A stretch of 64,000 nucleotides of DNA from JADJPL01 sp040382095 (GCA_040382095.1 JBEIGB010000003.1:35833-99832); one strand, 5' to 3'. Shown: positions 42,517 to 52,246, numbered from the stretch's first letter. A program made the numbers and translations. Notes: generated by a model not told the origin, from the letters alone.

Positions 42517-43467
42517 ATGATTTCAATCCTTCTATTGGCCGGGGGTGTCGCCCTCGTGATGTTGGGAGCTAATTTACTGGTTGAAGGAGCATCTTCGCTG
42601 GCAAAAAAACTCAAGATCAGCGACCTGGTAATCGGGTTGACGGTGGTGAGTTTCGGAACTTCCACCCCTGAGCTCACCGTAAGCGTTTTGTCCTCTATGA
42701 AGGGGGAGGCAGACATTGCACTGGGCAATGTGGTCGGGAGCAATATTTTCAATGCCTTGTTCATCGTTGGTGTGGCTGCGCTGATTTACCCACTGAAAGT
42801 ACACCGGAATACGATATGGAAAGAAATCCCGATGAGCCTCCTGGCTGCACTGGTGGTTTGGGCGCTTGTCGCCGACCAGTACCTCGACGGTTCTGCGACG
42901 GGTGGGCTGTCGCGGGCTGAGGGTATTTCCCTGCTCGGTTTCTTTTCGATCTTTCTTTATTATACTTTTATCGTCGCGCGCAGCGCACCGGCAGATGAGC
43001 TGCACAACAAAGTGAAAGTCTATCCGCTCTATGCTTCTACCTTGATGATCCTGGGTGGTCTGGGCTTGCTGGTCTTTGGCGGACGCTGGATGGTGGACGG
43101 TGCTGTTCAGATAGCGGAAGGTTTTGGCCTGAGCAAATCTATCATCGGCCTGACCATTGTGGCTGCGGGTACTTCCGTTCCAGAGCTTGCTACCTCGGCT
43201 GTGGCAGCCTACAGGAAAAATTCGGATATCGCCTTCGGCAATGTAGTAGGCAGTAATATTTTCAATATCTTCTTCATCCTTGGAGCCTCTGCGGTGGTCC
43301 GTCCACTGGGTCTGGGCAATATTTCGATGGTTGACCTGGCAGTGGTCAGCATTACCAGTCTGCTCTTGTTTGTCAAGTCCTATGATTCGAAAATCAGCCG
43401 TCTGGAAGGGGGGATTTTAGTGGCTTTGTATGTTGGCTACGTTGGTTACCTGATCGGGAATAGTTAA
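42517..43467 (+). CDS. Calcium/sodium antiporter (CaCA, YrbG type)
   Basis: A 316-aa inner-membrane cation exchanger with about ten helices. The two alpha-repeats are plain: VSFGTSTPELTVSVL plus ALGNVVGSNIFNAL in the first half, and VAAGTSVPELATSAV plus AFGNVVGSNIFNIF in the second. These residues bind Ca2+ and Na+. It exports calcium in exchange for sodium. It may be co-transcribed with parA and its partner, though no functional link is evident. Confidence 0.93.
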   Translation: MISILLLAGGVALVMLGANLLVEGASSLAKKLKISDLVIGLTVVSFGTSTPELTVSVLSSMKGEADIALGNVVGSNIFNALFIVGVAALIYPLKVHRNTIWKEIPMSLLAALVVWALVADQYLDGSATGGLSRAEGISLLGFFSIFLYYTFIVARSAPADELHNKVKVYPLYASTLMILGGLGLLVFGGRWMVDGAVQIAEGFGLSKSIIGLTIVAAGTSVPELATSAVAAYRKNSDIAFGNVVGSNIFNIFFILGASAVVRPLGLGNISMVDLAVVSITSLLLFVKSYDSKISRLEGGILVALYVGYVGYLIGNS

Positions 43468-43475
43468 ATCCCCGG

Positions 43476-44684
43476 TTACGGTTTTTCGAGTATGACGGCA
43501 TAGCCCTGTCCTACGCCTATACACATGGTGACGAGCGCAAAGCGCGCTTTGCGATAACGCATTTCCAGCGCTGCCGTGAGCAATAGCCGTGCGCCACTCA
43601 TGCCGAGCGGGTGGCCAAGGGCGATGGCTCCTCCGTTGGGGTTGACCCGGGGGTCATCGTCAGAAATACCCATAGTACGGGTACAGGCCAGCACCTGTGC
43701 TGCGAACGCTTCGTTGATTTCGATAAGATCTATTTGTTCTATCTGGAGTCCCGCCCTGGCCAATGCCGACCTGGAAGCTTCTACCGGGCCAATCCCCATT
43801 ATCCGGGGCTCCACACCTGCCACGGCGCTGGAAACGATGCGGGCAAGCGGCTCAAGCGCATATTTGTCCATTGCATTTTGTGAAGCCAGCAGGAGCGCGG
43901 CCGCACCATCATTCAAACCCGATGCATTACCTGCCGTTACAGTGCCCCCCTCCTTGCTGAAGGCAGGGCGCAAATGGGAAAGCCCTTCCAGCGTAGTCTC
44001 CGCCTTGATGAATTCATCTGTTTCTACCACGATAGCCCGACCCTTCCCAAGGGAAATTTCCACAGGGGTGATTTCCTTTGCCAACCTGCCGGTATCCCGC
44101 GCCCGCGCCGCCTTTACCTGGGAAGAGTAAGCAAATAAATCCTGGTCTTCCCGGCTGATCCGGTAATGTGTGGCAAGATTTTCGGCGGTTTCCCCCATAC
44201 TGTCAGTACCATATCTGCGCTGCATCGCAGGGTTAATGAAGCGCCAGCCAAAACTGGTATCGAAAAGCTGTACATCCCTTCCAAAAGCCTGGGATGACTT
44301 GGACAACACCCAGGGTGCCCTGGTCATCTGCTCGACACCGCCCCCGATATACAGATCGCCGTCGCCGCATTGAATCGCCCTGGAGGCATTGATGCAGGCT
44401 GCCATTCCCGATGCACAAAGCCGATTGACCGTCTCCCCCGGAACCGTAAAGGGCAGTCCTGCGAGCAAGAGCGCCATGCGCGCAACGTTGCGGTTGTCTT
44501 CCCCGGCCTGATTGGCGCAACCCAGCATTACCTCTGCGTATGCTTCGGTCGGAATGGCAGGAAAACGGGAAACCAACGCCCTGAGGACGTATGCAGCGAG
44601 GTCATCAGCCCGCATCTGTGCAAGACTCCCCCCTAATTTTCCAATGGGGGTGCGGACACCATCAATAATAAATGCCTGTTGCAT
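43476..44684 (-). CDS. paaJ: Acyl-CoA thiolase, 3-oxoadipyl-CoA type
   Basis: A 402-aa thiolase; ATG at 44684 (MQQAFIIDGVRTPIGKLGGS) fits the family. The nucleophilic Cys is in TVNRLCASGMAACINASRAI (near 90). HPLGMSGAR carries the catalytic His near 356, and MCIGVGQGYAVIL carries the second Cys near 389 (usually CIGGGQG; the third residue differs). GCANQAGEDNRNVARMALLL is characteristic of 3-oxoadipyl-CoA thiolases (PcaF/PaaJ), the last step of phenylacetate and protocatechuate breakdown. Together with paaD and paaG at 4-5 kb this supports a scattered phenylacetate pathway. A fatty-acid thiolase is the alternative. Confidence 0.85.
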   Translation of the reverse strand: MQQAFIIDGVRTPIGKLGGSLAQMRADDLAAYVLRALVSRFPAIPTEAYAEVMLGCANQAGEDNRNVARMALLLAGLPFTVPGETVNRLCASGMAACINASRAIQCGDGDLYIGGGVEQMTRAPWVLSKSSQAFGRDVQLFDTSFGWRFINPAMQRRYGTDSMGETAENLATHYRISREDQDLFAYSSQVKAARARDTGRLAKEITPVEISLGKGRAIVVETDEFIKAETTLEGLSHLRPAFSKEGGTVTAGNASGLNDGAAALLLASQNAMDKYALEPLARIVSSAVAGVEPRIMGIGPVEASRSALARAGLQIEQIDLIEINEAFAAQVLACTRTMGISDDDPRVNPNGGAIALGHPLGMSGARLLLTAALEMRYRKARFALVTMCIGVGQGYAVILEKP

Positions 44685-44720
44685 ACGCATTCGGGAATCT
44701 CACTGGAGCAAGCAAAAGGC

Positions 44721-45977
44721 TTAACCAATGGCAAAATTGCGCTCTATCCGCGTAAAATAAATGGAGAGTACAATTCCGACCACCTGAAAGGCACCAATAA
44801 TAGCGGGAATCGCAATATGATATTTTTCTGCTCCAAACCACCCACCTTGTTGCATAATCAGATAAAATGCAAACGCGGATTTCAAAACTTCCCAAAAAGG
44901 CGCAAAACGATTGCCATCCATGAGCTCGGTCATCGCATAAATCGCCATAAAAATAAAGGCACCGTACAAAAATATCCCGGGGCTGCCGATTTGAGCGAGG
45001 TGACTCAAAAGGAAGGTGAGATAAAGCAATACCATCAGCAATTGTACGATGGACCAAACCTCCAGTGCTTTGCTGGAGGTAGGTTGGTATTTTTCAAAAT
45101 GATAAACATCGTGAATCTTTGGCACCGGATATTTTTCTTCTACGTCTCCTGGGCGCCATCCCGTGGGCATGAACCATATTCGCACTTTATCTTCCCAGCT
45201 GCTCGTGCGCCAGGCATCTTGTATCAATAGGACTAAGTGCTGGAAATTTATCCGGATGGGGTTCCAGGTAGAGGATGGCCTGGTAATACCATATACAGGT
45301 GGCTTGTCCTTCATTTCCTCCTGAAAAGTCCCGAAAATTTTATCCCAGATAATCAGGATCTGGGAATAGTTCTTATCAATATATTCGGGGTTCATGGCGT
45401 GGTGCACCCGGTGGTGCGCCGGCGTAACGATAATATGCTCGAGCCATCCCAAACTGCCAATGTGTTGGGTATGATACCAAAACTGCATGAACAGGTGCAG
45501 TGGGGCAATAATGGCTACTACTTCTACCGGAACGCCCAGGATCGCAGCAGGAAGGAGAAAAAATGTAAAAATCTCAACAAATACTGAAATACTCTGCCGC
45601 AAGGCACAGGCCAGGTTGAATTCCTCGCTGCTGTGATGGACAGTGTGTGCGTTCCAGAAAACATTTACCCGGTGCTTGATGCGATGGGACCAGTAGCCTG
45701 CAAAATCGAGCGTCAGAAAACAAATCAGGTAAACAATAAACGTATTTTCCACGTGGGTAATCGCAAGATGCCCCACCAGCCATTTATAGCTCAATATCGA
45801 AATGCTGAGGCCCAGTACATCCTTGGTTACATTGGTGATTCCCGAAGTGAGCGAGGCGACCGTATCCATAGTTGCTACTGTATCCTTTCCCTTGCGCCAG
45901 CCATACCATTTTTCAAACAGGATTAAAATGAAAAAAATCGGCATCATGATGAGTAAGATTTTCCCGTACGTTTCCAT
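44721..45977 (-). CDS. Sterol desaturase/fatty acid hydroxylase family protein
   Basis: A 418-aa membrane enzyme with about seven helices. The di-iron histidine clusters of the family are present: HRIKHRVN near 97, NAHTVHHSSEEFN near 109, and TPAHHRVHHAMNPEYIDKNY near 200. Bacteroidota homologues act on fatty acids, alkylglycerols or other lipids. After the hydroxylase domain there are three or four more helices (about 310-410), which is longer than minimal family members. The substrate is not known. Thirty bases separate it from the thiolase gene. Confidence 0.9.
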   Translation of the reverse strand: METYGKILLIMMPIFFILILFEKWYGWRKGKDTVATMDTVASLTSGITNVTKDVLGLSISILSYKWLVGHLAITHVENTFIVYLICFLTLDFAGYWSHRIKHRVNVFWNAHTVHHSSEEFNLACALRQSISVFVEIFTFFLLPAAILGVPVEVVAIIAPLHLFMQFWYHTQHIGSLGWLEHIIVTPAHHRVHHAMNPEYIDKNYSQILIIWDKIFGTFQEEMKDKPPVYGITRPSSTWNPIRINFQHLVLLIQDAWRTSSWEDKVRIWFMPTGWRPGDVEEKYPVPKIHDVYHFEKYQPTSSKALEVWSIVQLLMVLLYLTFLLSHLAQIGSPGIFLYGAFIFMAIYAMTELMDGNRFAPFWEVLKSAFAFYLIMQQGGWFGAEKYHIAIPAIIGAFQVVGIVLSIYFTRIERNFAIG

Positions 45978-46083
45978 CAGTTTTTAATTTAATAAGCTAA
46001 ATTAGCTCAATTTTAATATGAGAGCCTATATTTTTCACTATCTTTTTGTTATAACAGAGCAAAGATATCGCAAAATAGTTAAA

Positions 46084-46527
46084 ATGTATTTCCGAACACG
46101 CTCTTTGATATTGATCGCAACGATTCTATGGGGTACTCAATGCACCAACCCTCAAAAAAAAGCCGAGGCATCGGAAGAAAGCCTGCGTTCTTCCCTGATG
46201 CAGGTCCACGATGAAGTAATGCCTTTAATGGGGCAGCTAATCGGATTGACTGCCCAGCTCAGGGAGATTCTCCGTCAGGATACCCTGCTCGATACCGGGA
46301 TCCGCCTTCAAATGGAAAGCGCAGTGAAGGAAATGGAAATGGCCGAGGAAGGAATGATGGACTGGATGGCCGCGTTCCGCCAGCCGGAAAGTATGAGGCC
46401 AACCACCCAACACGAGGCCATCATGAAATATCTCGAAGCCGAAAAGAAAAAAATCGAAGGCGTGAACTCGCAGATAAAAACCGGCATTGAAAAAGGGGAA
46501 CAATTAATAAAAAACTATCGGCGCTGA
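46084..46527 (+). CDS. Small helical lipoprotein upstream of SCO
   Basis: A 147-aa protein from the ATG at 46084. A short signal (MYFRTRSLILIATILWGTQ) ends in a lipobox Cys, then a linker and three amphipathic helices (LRSSLMQVHDEVMPLMGQLI, GIRLQMESAVKEMEMAEEGM, HEAIMKYLEAEKKKIEGVNS). Methionines and histidines (MDWMAAF, MQVHDEVMPLM) are common in it. It precedes the SCO gene by 87 nt, so a copper or oxidase-assembly setting is possible but unproven. Family not recognised with confidence. Confidence 0.65.
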   Translation: MYFRTRSLILIATILWGTQCTNPQKKAEASEESLRSSLMQVHDEVMPLMGQLIGLTAQLREILRQDTLLDTGIRLQMESAVKEMEMAEEGMMDWMAAFRQPESMRPTTQHEAIMKYLEAEKKKIEGVNSQIKTGIEKGEQLIKNYRR

Positions 46528-46614
46528 TTGATGGGAAGCTCCCCCCAACGTCTCATGTAAGAGATTGTCCGACCCTTGCCGCACACAGACTTTTTTTACG
46601 TCAAAAAAATTTAT

Positions 46615-47223
46615 ATGAAAAATACAGTTGCTGCTTTGATTGCAGGTTCAATACTTTTGCTTTCCTGTCAGAAAAAGGCACCCGAAGCCCTGCCTATTCT
46701 GGGCAATATAGAGATTATCAATGGCGACACGCTCTACCATACCGTACCGGATTTCAGCTTTGTTAACCAGGATAGTCAGGTGGTGAACAACGCTACTTTT
46801 GCAGGGAAGGCCTATGTAGTAGATTTTTTCTTTATCAGTTGCCCGACGATTTGCCCGATTGTCACTAAACAGATGATGCGGGTATATGAGCGTTTCAAAG
46901 ATGAAGCAGGCTTGATGTTTCTCGCGCACACGATAGATACCAAACACGATACCGTTCAACGGCTCCGGCAATATGCCACCAATCTGGGGGTGGACACGAA
47001 AAAATGGATGTTTGTCACCGGTGTCAAAGATTCAATCTATGCCATTGCCAATGATTACTTCAGTATTGCGATAGAAAACCCGGACGCCCCGGGGGGCTTC
47101 GACCACAGCGGGCGGCTCATCCTCGTGGATAAAAACCGCAGGGTGCGTTCCTTTTGCGATGGTACTGACCCCGGGCATGTCGATCGCTTTATGAAAGATA
47201 TTGAGACCCTGCTGGAGGAATAA
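46615..47223 (+). CDS. SCO1/SenC-family copper-binding thioredoxin-like protein
   Basis: A 202-aa lipoprotein with a lipobox in GSILLLSCQKK. The SCO fold carries the copper ligands CPTICPIV (CxxxC, near residue 79) and the distal His in GGFDHSGRLILVD (near 164), with the preceding DFFFISCP strand. SCO proteins deliver copper to cytochrome c oxidase subunit II or act as redox chaperones. The ATG at 46615 is preferred because the upstream residues are not signal-like. It converges with the DUF547 gene. Confidence 0.9.
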   Translation: MKNTVAALIAGSILLLSCQKKAPEALPILGNIEIINGDTLYHTVPDFSFVNQDSQVVNNATFAGKAYVVDFFFISCPTICPIVTKQMMRVYERFKDEAGLMFLAHTIDTKHDTVQRLRQYATNLGVDTKKWMFVTGVKDSIYAIANDYFSIAIENPDAPGGFDHSGRLILVDKNRRVRSFCDGTDPGHVDRFMKDIETLLEE

Positions 47224-47228
47224 AGGGC

Positions 47229-47984
47229 TTATTTTGCCTCGTTGAGGTTCCAGTTGTAAGGAAGAAAAGAAATTTTGCCGTCTTCCCTGACCGGTATCCG
47301 GGCATACCTGTTGATAAAGGCGCGGACGGATCCCGCGTCCCGCCTGAAATCTGCGCCAAACCAGTTGAATATGGCTGAAATAGCTGCCTGGTCTTTACCG
47401 ACCCTGTTGCGCACGGGATCGTTGATAAACGCGCGGGTAGCGGTTTCGAGCTGGCGGTCCAGCGTTTCTGCGGTAAAGGCCTCGTTGGAGAGGCGCGGGC
47501 AGGAAATGGAGGCACAGTTGATGGCCGCATGTACCCTTGCATCCTTGAATTTTGGGCGAAGGATATCGTGTTCGATATTATTGAGGGAGTAGATCTGGTC
47601 CTGGATTTTAATGAACTTGATGTCCCAGACGGAATTGACGTAAGGGATTCCCCGCTTAATGGCTTTTATACTTTTTACGGGATAGTGGTCAATGATGAGT
47701 TTGATGGTGAAAGCGTTGTAGGCATTGATCCAGTAAGCCATCTGCTCCGCTTTTGACCAATCGGGTTTGGGGTGGTTTAGGGAGAGTAATCTGAGGTACT
47801 GCCCCAATTTTACGCTGTCTTTGATAAAGCCTTTGTAATCTGCCATTCCCTCTGCGGTGATATGTTTCCGCAGGAGGGCGTCCCAGGCGGTATGCTGTAC
47901 CGGCTGGGCTTGCAGGCCATTTATTGCAGGAAGGAGCAGGAGGTGCGCCGTAGCGCATATCAGGATCATGGAGCGTATCATCAT
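47229..47984 (-). CDS. DUF547 domain secreted protein
   Basis: A 251-aa exported protein (signal MMIRSMILICATAHLLLLPA, then INGLQAQ). DUF547 core segments are visible: EQMAYWINAYNAFTIKLIID near 85, SVWDIKFIKIQDQIYSLNNI, and DARVHAAINCASISCPRLSN with a conserved His and Cys pair. The fold is transglutaminase/papain-like, with a likely catalytic Cys. Function in bacteria is unknown. Its stop lies 5 nt from the convergent SCO gene. Confidence 0.9.
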   Translation of the reverse strand: MMIRSMILICATAHLLLLPAINGLQAQPVQHTAWDALLRKHITAEGMADYKGFIKDSVKLGQYLRLLSLNHPKPDWSKAEQMAYWINAYNAFTIKLIIDHYPVKSIKAIKRGIPYVNSVWDIKFIKIQDQIYSLNNIEHDILRPKFKDARVHAAINCASISCPRLSNEAFTAETLDRQLETATRAFINDPVRNRVGKDQAAISAIFNWFGADFRRDAGSVRAFINRYARIPVREDGKISFLPYNWNLNEAK

Positions 47985-48087
47985 CGGTCTGTTTTATGGT
48001 TTTTCGCCTTTGGCAGGCGAATGGTAATCAGGATTTTTACAGCTGGAGTGGATACTTTTCCATTCACCCCGGTTTAGGGCCCTTGCA

Positions 48088-48948
48088 TCATTCGTTTACG
48101 CTATCGCTTTTTAAGTAGCGTACGATGCGGCGTACAGTGCGCCGCCGGATATCGAGTTCCAGCTCGCGGTTGATCTGCCGGAGTACATATTGGAATTTCA
48201 GCGACAGGCTGTCTTTGCGGATTTCTACTACGCGCAGCCAGAAGCTTCCCGGTTCTATGAATGCGTGATAATCTTTGAGGGATTCCGTCAGATAGGCCTC
48301 CAGTGCTTCTACTGAAGGTACGGCACTGAGCGCGGCTTCAAATTCTATACTGACCCGCCGGATTTGTTTTTTGGTATAATTGACGATATCGCTCGAAAAA
48401 ACTTTGGTGTTGGGAATAAAGATGATATCGTCATCTTCATCCAGAAAAGCGATTTTGGTCAGGTTGAGATCAATAATCTTTCCCTTATGCTGCCCGATTT
48501 TAATATAGTCCCCCACGGATAATTCGTTGGAAGAAAAGCTGATGATGATTCCGGAGATAATCTCGGAGATATAGTCTTTTGATACGATAGCAATGGCCGC
48601 TGCCACTATGCTCAGGGAGGTGAAAAGGGTTTTCGGCTCAATACCGAACAAGCCCAGGATCGTCGTGATGATTGCCCCTGCGATCAGCAGGTAATAGATG
48701 TTTTTGATTCCCAGCACTACGTTGTCGGCTTGTTTAGCTTGCATGTGCCGGCTGCGGCGGTACAGCCACGAGAGTACTACTACGATGATATTGGCAGAAA
48801 GGAAAAAAATGAAGAAGCCGAGGAGGATGTCGAGGTCGTTGGTATTAATTTTGAGCTCCCGTTGGCTTAGCCATACCTGGTATCGGGTTTTGATGAAAAT
48901 CGCCAGGGCGAGGGCACAAATGCGCAGTAACAACAGTAAAGGTTTCAT
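48088..48948 (-). CDS. MscS-family mechanosensitive channel
   Basis: A 286-aa inner-membrane channel. ATG at 48948 (MKPLLLLLRICALALAIFIK) begins the first helix. Two more helices follow (DILLGFFIFFLSANIIVVVL, NIYYLLIAGAIITTILGLFG), then the pore helix ALFTSLSIVAAAIAIVSKDY and the beta domain (LSVGDYIKIGQHKGKIIDLN, DDIIFIPNTKVFSSDIVN). It releases solutes on osmotic downshift. It is a small family member without extra domains. Upstream lies a 170-bp gap before the aceK stop. Confidence 0.9.
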   Translation of the reverse strand: MKPLLLLLRICALALAIFIKTRYQVWLSQRELKINTNDLDILLGFFIFFLSANIIVVVLSWLYRRSRHMQAKQADNVVLGIKNIYYLLIAGAIITTILGLFGIEPKTLFTSLSIVAAAIAIVSKDYISEIISGIIISFSSNELSVGDYIKIGQHKGKIIDLNLTKIAFLDEDDDIIFIPNTKVFSSDIVNYTKKQIRRVSIEFEAALSAVPSVEALEAYLTESLKDYHAFIEPGSFWLRVVEIRKDSLSLKFQYVLRQINRELELDIRRRTVRRIVRYLKSDSVNE

Positions 48949-49117
48949 TCGTTTAGAAAAATTTACTTGTCCTGTTTTTGCCGCAAACCGCACAAGCCTG
49001 CAGAATACGGAGCATGAACAAATATGTTACAATAGGAAGGTTACTTGAGGCCGGATTGTTTTATGATCCTTTGCAAAAATTGTTTTTTGACAGTTAAGCT
49101 TGCCCGTGAGACCGGCC

Positions 49118-50875
49118 TCAGGTGAGTGGAGACAGGGGAGGGGGTGTTTCGGCGAACAGGTTTTGGAAGCGCATACTTTCCGGGTAAGGAAATATCGAAA
49201 TTATCTCGCCGCTGAGGAGGCGGTTTTGCATATTTTGCCAAAAATGCACATCGTAGAGGTCGGCATGGAGGCGGAGGAACATATTTTTGACGTCTTTCCG
49301 CCCGATCAGAAATTTGGGGAATTCCTCAGGGAATATATCGTTGGGGCCGATAGAGTACCAGGGTTCAGAGGCCCATTCATCTTCGTAGCTCCTGGATTCC
49401 GGGATTTTGCGGAAATTACAGTCGGTGAGGTACATAATCTCGTCGTAATCATAAAAGACCACCCGTTTAAGTCGGGTAACCCCGAAATTTTTGAGCAGCA
49501 TATCGCCCGGGAAAATATTAGCTGCTGCCATATCTTTGATTGCCCTGCCGTAATCGTTGATGACATCTTCGGCATCTCCCGGACTGGCTGTTTCGAGGAA
49601 CAGGTTTAGGGGGTGCATGCGCTTTTCGATATACAGATGTTTGATTTCGAGATATCCGTTTTCCAGGCGTACTTTAGAAGGGCATTCGCGCAGCAGTTCT
49701 TCCACAAGTGCATCGGTAAAGCGGCTGCGCTCGAAAACAAAATTTTCGAACATGTGGCTATCGGCCATTCGTCCGACACGGTCGTGCATACTCACGATCT
49801 CATACTTTTCGCGCACTTCCCGTTCCGTGACATTTTTTGGGGGCTGGAACTTATCTTTGATCAGCTTGAATACCATATTGTACGACGGCAGGGTGAATAC
49901 GGCCATTACCATCCCTTTGATACCCGGCGCGGCAATGAATTTATCGGAGGTAAGGCCTAAATGGCGGAGGAAGTCCCGGTACAGCACTGTTTTTCCGTGC
50001 TTTTCAAAGCCGATGGAGTTATAAAGTTCGCCTAAGGATTTAAACGGCATAATCGAGCGGAGAAAATCTACCATATCGCTGGCAATATCCGTATCTACCA
50101 TGAAATACGAGCGATTATAGCTGAAGAGCGGGCTGACTTCGTTCACCGAAAGGAGTACAGTGTCCGCATAGATGCCCTGATCTTCGTGGAGCAGGGGGAT
50201 GACGAGCGGGAAATACTGATCGTCAAGAAAGAGGCGCCCGACGAGATGGGCAGATTTATTTCGGTAGAACACGGATTTGAGCATATCAATCCGGGCATTC
50301 CGCAAGCTGATGCGATGGATGTCGAGCCGCTGCCTGATGGTTTCCGCAATATATCCGATGTCGCGGTGTATATTTTCGAAAGCGGCATCAAATACATAGC
50401 AGGAAAAAATCTGGTGCAGGGAGTACTCGATGGGGTTTGTCAGGAAAAAGGTGTTGTAAATCGGTATTGCGGAGCGGAACTCTCGGTAGCTGCCCGTTGC
50501 GTTGACAAACATCAGCCCCGCATCCGCGCTCAATCCTTTATGCGCATGTCGGAATACCGAATTATAGAACGTCTCGGCGATATTGCGGGTGTTGAAATTA
50601 AAAATTTCGCCCAGATACATATCCTTGATCTCGCGCCAGAAATTGCGATCCTGGGCATTATCCCCCAGGAATGCCCTGATATGTTGTGTAGCTTCGCCAA
50701 CCGCATTCCTGTAAAGGGTCGAACGCTCGCGGGAATCGTTTTGCATACCCTGCCAATCGCAGTTTTCAAACCGGATCTTCGCCCTTTTAGTAACCCGTTT
50801 GAAATTGTGATGGTACTGGATATAGGCGTCCAGGATCAAGTAGGCCGTTTCGTATGGAATAAGTTTTTCAAACAT
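49118..50875 (-). CDS. aceK: Isocitrate dehydrogenase kinase/phosphatase
   Basis: A 585-aa bifunctional regulator that phosphorylates and dephosphorylates isocitrate dehydrogenase and so sets the split between TCA and glyoxylate routes. Family segments are clear: FYNSVFRHAHKGL near 105, the ATP-binding AAPGIKGMVMAVFTLPSYNM near 317 with the lysine in VFKLIKDKFQPPKNVT, MADSHMFENFVFERSRFTDA near 375, and the catalytic MLLKNFGVTRLKRVVFYDYD near 458. It is not next to aceA/aceB here but ends a VIT1-containing unit (3 nt after it). Confidence 0.95.
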   Translation of the reverse strand: MFEKLIPYETAYLILDAYIQYHHNFKRVTKRAKIRFENCDWQGMQNDSRERSTLYRNAVGEATQHIRAFLGDNAQDRNFWREIKDMYLGEIFNFNTRNIAETFYNSVFRHAHKGLSADAGLMFVNATGSYREFRSAIPIYNTFFLTNPIEYSLHQIFSCYVFDAAFENIHRDIGYIAETIRQRLDIHRISLRNARIDMLKSVFYRNKSAHLVGRLFLDDQYFPLVIPLLHEDQGIYADTVLLSVNEVSPLFSYNRSYFMVDTDIASDMVDFLRSIMPFKSLGELYNSIGFEKHGKTVLYRDFLRHLGLTSDKFIAAPGIKGMVMAVFTLPSYNMVFKLIKDKFQPPKNVTEREVREKYEIVSMHDRVGRMADSHMFENFVFERSRFTDALVEELLRECPSKVRLENGYLEIKHLYIEKRMHPLNLFLETASPGDAEDVINDYGRAIKDMAAANIFPGDMLLKNFGVTRLKRVVFYDYDEIMYLTDCNFRKIPESRSYEDEWASEPWYSIGPNDIFPEEFPKFLIGRKDVKNMFLRLHADLYDVHFWQNMQNRLLSGEIISIFPYPESMRFQNLFAETPPPLSPLT

Positions 50876-50878
50876 AAC

Positions 50879-51610
50879 TCAGGAGGCATTGCGTACGATG
50901 GATTCGAGAAAATCACCTACAAGGTAAGAAACTGCTGCTGCTGTAACACCCAGCGCGAGGGTTTCCACAACCGCTCTCCAGTAAGAGGTTTCTGTGACAA
51001 AGGATTTTAGGAAACCGATGATGACAAAAGCAAAGGCAGTCAATACCGATGCACTGAGGAAAAGATTGCCGGGATATCCAGCAACAAAATCCCAGACATA
51101 TACGATTAGGGGGACTAAACCCACTACCAGAAATGCCATGAAGGTGACCAGGCCGATCTTGAAGGGAGAACGCTCTTCCTTCATCATGCCCAGCTCTTCT
51201 TTCATCATCGTATCCACCCAGCGGTCGCGGTCGGCGCAAATAACCTTGACGACCTGTTCGAGGAGCTCGCCTTCAAAGCCCTTGGCTGCATAAATTTTCC
51301 GCACTTCTTCCCGCTCGAGATCGGGAAGGTTATCCACTTCCCAGTATTCGATGCGTTCATGCCGGTGGAAATTGTCTTTTTCCGATTTCTGAGAAAGATA
51401 AGCGCCTACCGACATGGAAAAACCGTCTGCAAGGAGATTTGCAAAACCTAATATAATGATGACCGCGCTGTCGAGGCCGGCACCGACTGCACCGGCCACT
51501 ACAGCGAAAGTCGTGACGCTCCCGTCAATGCCACCATAGACAAACTCTCCCAGGTATTTCCGGAACCGGTCTATGAGGGTATGATGGGCGTGGAGGATGG
51601 TCTCTTCCAT
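50879..51610 (-). CDS. VIT1/CCC1 family iron/manganese transporter
   Basis: A 243-aa inner-membrane protein. ATG at 51610 (MEETILHAHHTLIDRFRKYL) lies 7 nt after the stop of the heme-binding gene. VIT family features: YGGIDGSVTTFAVVAGAVGA with the metal-site Asp, ILGFANLLADGFSMSVGAYL, and a cytosolic Glu/Met-rich loop (MMKEELGMMKEERSPFKIGL) that binds metal in homologues. It probably exports or sequesters Fe2+ or Mn2+. The heme protein beside it fits an iron theme. Confidence 0.92.
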   Translation of the reverse strand: MEETILHAHHTLIDRFRKYLGEFVYGGIDGSVTTFAVVAGAVGAGLDSAVIIILGFANLLADGFSMSVGAYLSQKSEKDNFHRHERIEYWEVDNLPDLEREEVRKIYAAKGFEGELLEQVVKVICADRDRWVDTMMKEELGMMKEERSPFKIGLVTFMAFLVVGLVPLIVYVWDFVAGYPGNLFLSASVLTAFAFVIIGFLKSFVTETSYWRAVVETLALGVTAAAVSYLVGDFLESIVRNAS

Positions 51611-51617
51611 GGCAAGG

Positions 51618-52157
51618 TCACTCTTCAGTTGATTCCGATGCGCCTTCTTCCCGTTCTTCTTTCTCCACTTCGTTTTTACCTGTAGCCTCCCCCTCTTTCT
51701 GTTCATATCTCCGGTATTCTTCCCGGAACCATACGGCCAGCGCACTGCGTTCCTCTGTGGTCAGGCGGGCATTTCCGTGCATCCAGGTGTAGGATTTCAT
51801 TGGCATTTCCTTTGATTCGACCATCTCGAAACACTCTTCCAGCTTATGTGCGGCTTTTTTAGGGGGATAAGTAGCCCAAACCGAAAAGTTGAGGTGCTGA
51901 CGACCTTCTTCGATGTGATCTTTAATCCACCATGCCACTGGTTGGATATTGGTGTACCAGGGGTACCGGGTAACATGCGAGTGGCAATCGTAGCACGCGG
52001 CTTGCAGCAGGGAAGTCACGCCGGCAGGGGGCGTAGCCACAGCCAGATAATCCTGTGCATCCTCCAACGGTGGATTCGTCTTGTCTATTTGAAAAAACTG
52101 CAGGACCAGCAAAGCCCCGCCAAGAATCAACAGTCCGGTTTTAATAACTTTATTCAT
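51618..52157 (-). CDS. Heme-binding domain cytochrome-like protein (Haem_bd)
   Basis: A 179-aa protein. ATG at 52157 starts an uncleaved anchor (MNKVIKTGLLILGGALLVLQ). The periplasmic domain has one heme c site, ACYDCHSH (residues about 54-61), followed by VTRYPWYTNIQPVAWWIKDH, typical of the Haem_bd family, and a second conserved block MPMKSYTWMHGNARLTTEER with possible Met ligands. The tail is Glu-rich. It is probably an electron carrier or sensor. It leads a unit with the VIT1 and aceK genes. Confidence 0.9.
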   Translation of the reverse strand: MNKVIKTGLLILGGALLVLQFFQIDKTNPPLEDAQDYLAVATPPAGVTSLLQAACYDCHSHVTRYPWYTNIQPVAWWIKDHIEEGRQHLNFSVWATYPPKKAAHKLEECFEMVESKEMPMKSYTWMHGNARLTTEERSALAVWFREEYRRYEQKEGEATGKNEVEKEEREEGASESTEE

Positions 52158-52246
52158 GATGTTCAAATTAAAGTTTGACGCTCCGATATTCCTGCTTGCG
52201 ACAAGTCTGTCGAATACCATTAAAAGAAACGAATCTTTATCGTCAA

